Translations under genes and position numbers: made by a program
Part shown: positions 63,562 through 64,000 of the stretch, piece after piece
Layout of the letters: every line of letters begins with the position of its first letter
How positions within the stretch are numbered: the first letter of the stretch is position 1
From: an uncultured Aquimarina sp.
Lineage (GTDB): Bacteria; Bacteroidota; Bacteroidia; Flavobacteriales; Flavobacteriaceae
Reading direction: 5' to 3'
Assembly: GCA_947496705.1 (NCBI GenBank)
Contig: CANMDW010000002.1
Span: forward strand, 372,001-436,000
DNA length: 64,000 bases
Notes under the pieces: model-generated
Database searches by the model: none
What the model was told of the DNA's origin: nothing
What the model saw: the letters and a program-made list of their open reading frames with translations, nothing else

Positions 63562-63759
63562 ATGTATGTCCGCAATTATACCAGTAGTAATTTCATAATA
63601 TAGAAAATTCAGTTACTCCCTTTAGGGTTGGGGTATATAACTGAATTTTTAGCATTTTCTTTTTACCCCATGTCCCTAAAGCCCGCCTGAATGACATAGT
63701 CGGGCAGGGGTGAAGAAAATGCCTGAAGCATTTTTACTGGTATAATTGCTGATATACAT
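63562..63759 (-). mobile_element. Miniature element family B copy 2, nested in family A
   Basis: 198 bp, reverse orientation relative to 2833-3004, with the same terminal inverted repeats (ATGTATGTCCGC... and ...GCTGATATACAT). Flanked by the 8-bp direct repeat AAAACAAA (63554-63561, 63760-63767). It carries an extra segment at 63681-63708 missing from copy 1. Confidence 0.9.
63681..63708. repeat. Palindromic insert inside element B copy 2
   Basis: GCCCG at the left and CGGGC at the right (63681-63685, 63701-63705) form a hairpin; similar in composition to the CCTGCC repeat family. Copy 1 of element B has a single T here. Confidence 0.55.
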
Positions 63760-63855
63760 AAAACAAATAAAAATAGCGCAAAAAGAAACAAATTGAATAG
63801 TGATATATTTCCGGCCAGACACTAGATAAGAGCAACAAAAATGTAGTGATATCCA

Positions 63856-64000
63856 ATGAAAAGAATTCTAATTATTATTATTTTAATAACCATTGCATGT
63901 TCTGAAAGAAGCAAAGTACAAATGATCACGGAATCTGATGCAAAAACGTATCAGGATACTTTGGTTCTACAGATTTCAGACCGTGACAAATCTATTTCCT
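63856..64000 (+). CDS. Lipoprotein, start only
   Basis: An ATG at 63856 opens a frame of 48 codons to the window edge: MKRILIIIILITIACSERSK is a typical lipoprotein signal (lipobox TIAC, cysteine at residue 15). The visible mature part (MITESDAKTYQDTLVLQISD) is not enough to name a family. Confidence 0.6.
   Translation, partial: MKRILIIIILITIACSERSKVQMITESDAKTYQDTLVLQISDRDKSIS

Larger units (their letters stand above)
63455..63823 (-). mobile_element. Miniature element family A copy 2, interrupted by a family B element
   Basis: Ends AGTGTCTGGTCGG (63455) and CCGGCCAGACACT (63823), flanked by the 4-bp repeat AGAT (63451-63454, 63824-63827). Removing 63562-63759 and one 8-bp repeat leaves exactly 163 bp, the length of copy 1, and the sequence then aligns with it in reverse orientation. 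Confidence 0.9.

Overview
The window looks like a low-GC chromosome segment of a gliding marine-type Flavobacteriaceae (Bacteroidota). Support: type IX secretion and gliding genes (porX, a type B sorting-domain protein followed by PorP/SprF and OmpA genes), the fused lpxC-fabZ gene, SusC/TonB-style receptor architecture, abundant secreted lipoproteins, and promoters of the Bacteroidota form TTG-N19/20-TAnnTTTG (clear before fabG and rpsA). No rRNA, tRNA, CRISPR array, prophage or intact transposase was seen. The genus cannot be fixed by eye.

Layout. 1-9.9 kb: mixed metabolic genes (aroB, proline dehydrogenase, VOC protein, pentapeptide protein, a MocR regulator divergent from two PNPOx-fold genes, DJ-1/PfpI, GNAT), with a 42-bp repeat array and two miniature mobile elements. 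9.9-13.3 kb: ald, tsaE, porX on the minus strand. 13.4-20.6 kb: HD phosphohydrolase, then the lipid A block lpxD / lpxC-fabZ / lpxA, efp, a second LpxD-like gene and sucD. 20.6-29.5 kb: a fold-back element, M16 protease, fabG, a VWA-like membrane protein, a prohibitin-family protein, and an opposing two-gene envelope unit (OmpA, helix-hairpin-helix protein). 29.5-39.1 kb: a complete histidine operon (hisG, D, C, B, H, A, F, IE) led by a four-histidine attenuator peptide and interrupted by three non-his genes and several palindromic repeats. 39.3-50.5 kb: an eight-gene cassette (TonB receptor, permease, mannitol-dehydrogenase-family oxidoreductase, two-component system, PepSY-like lipoprotein, phytase, PafA-type phosphatase) that seems to release and use phosphate esters. 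It ends exactly against a second, broken copy of the 3' end of hisIE, which suggests acquisition by recombination at hisIE. 50.6-56.5 kb: type IX/gliding triad. 56.5-57.6 kb: repeat-rich spacer with a possible heptad-repeat membrane peptide. 57.6-63.4 kb: rpsA, pyrR, pyrB, a thioredoxin-like protein and rnz. 63.4-64 kb: a miniature element nested inside another, then the start of a lipoprotein gene.

The most notable signals are: (1) the his attenuator, where the antiterminator and terminator pairings can both be read directly; (2) the cassette bracketed by a duplicated hisIE 3' end; (3) two non-autonomous element families, one caught inserted in the other with an exact 8-bp duplication; (4) a fold-back element with perfect 24-bp inverted repeats; (5) the 42-bp and 21-bp periodic repeats. 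All functional calls are from reading protein motifs by eye; no database search was possible.
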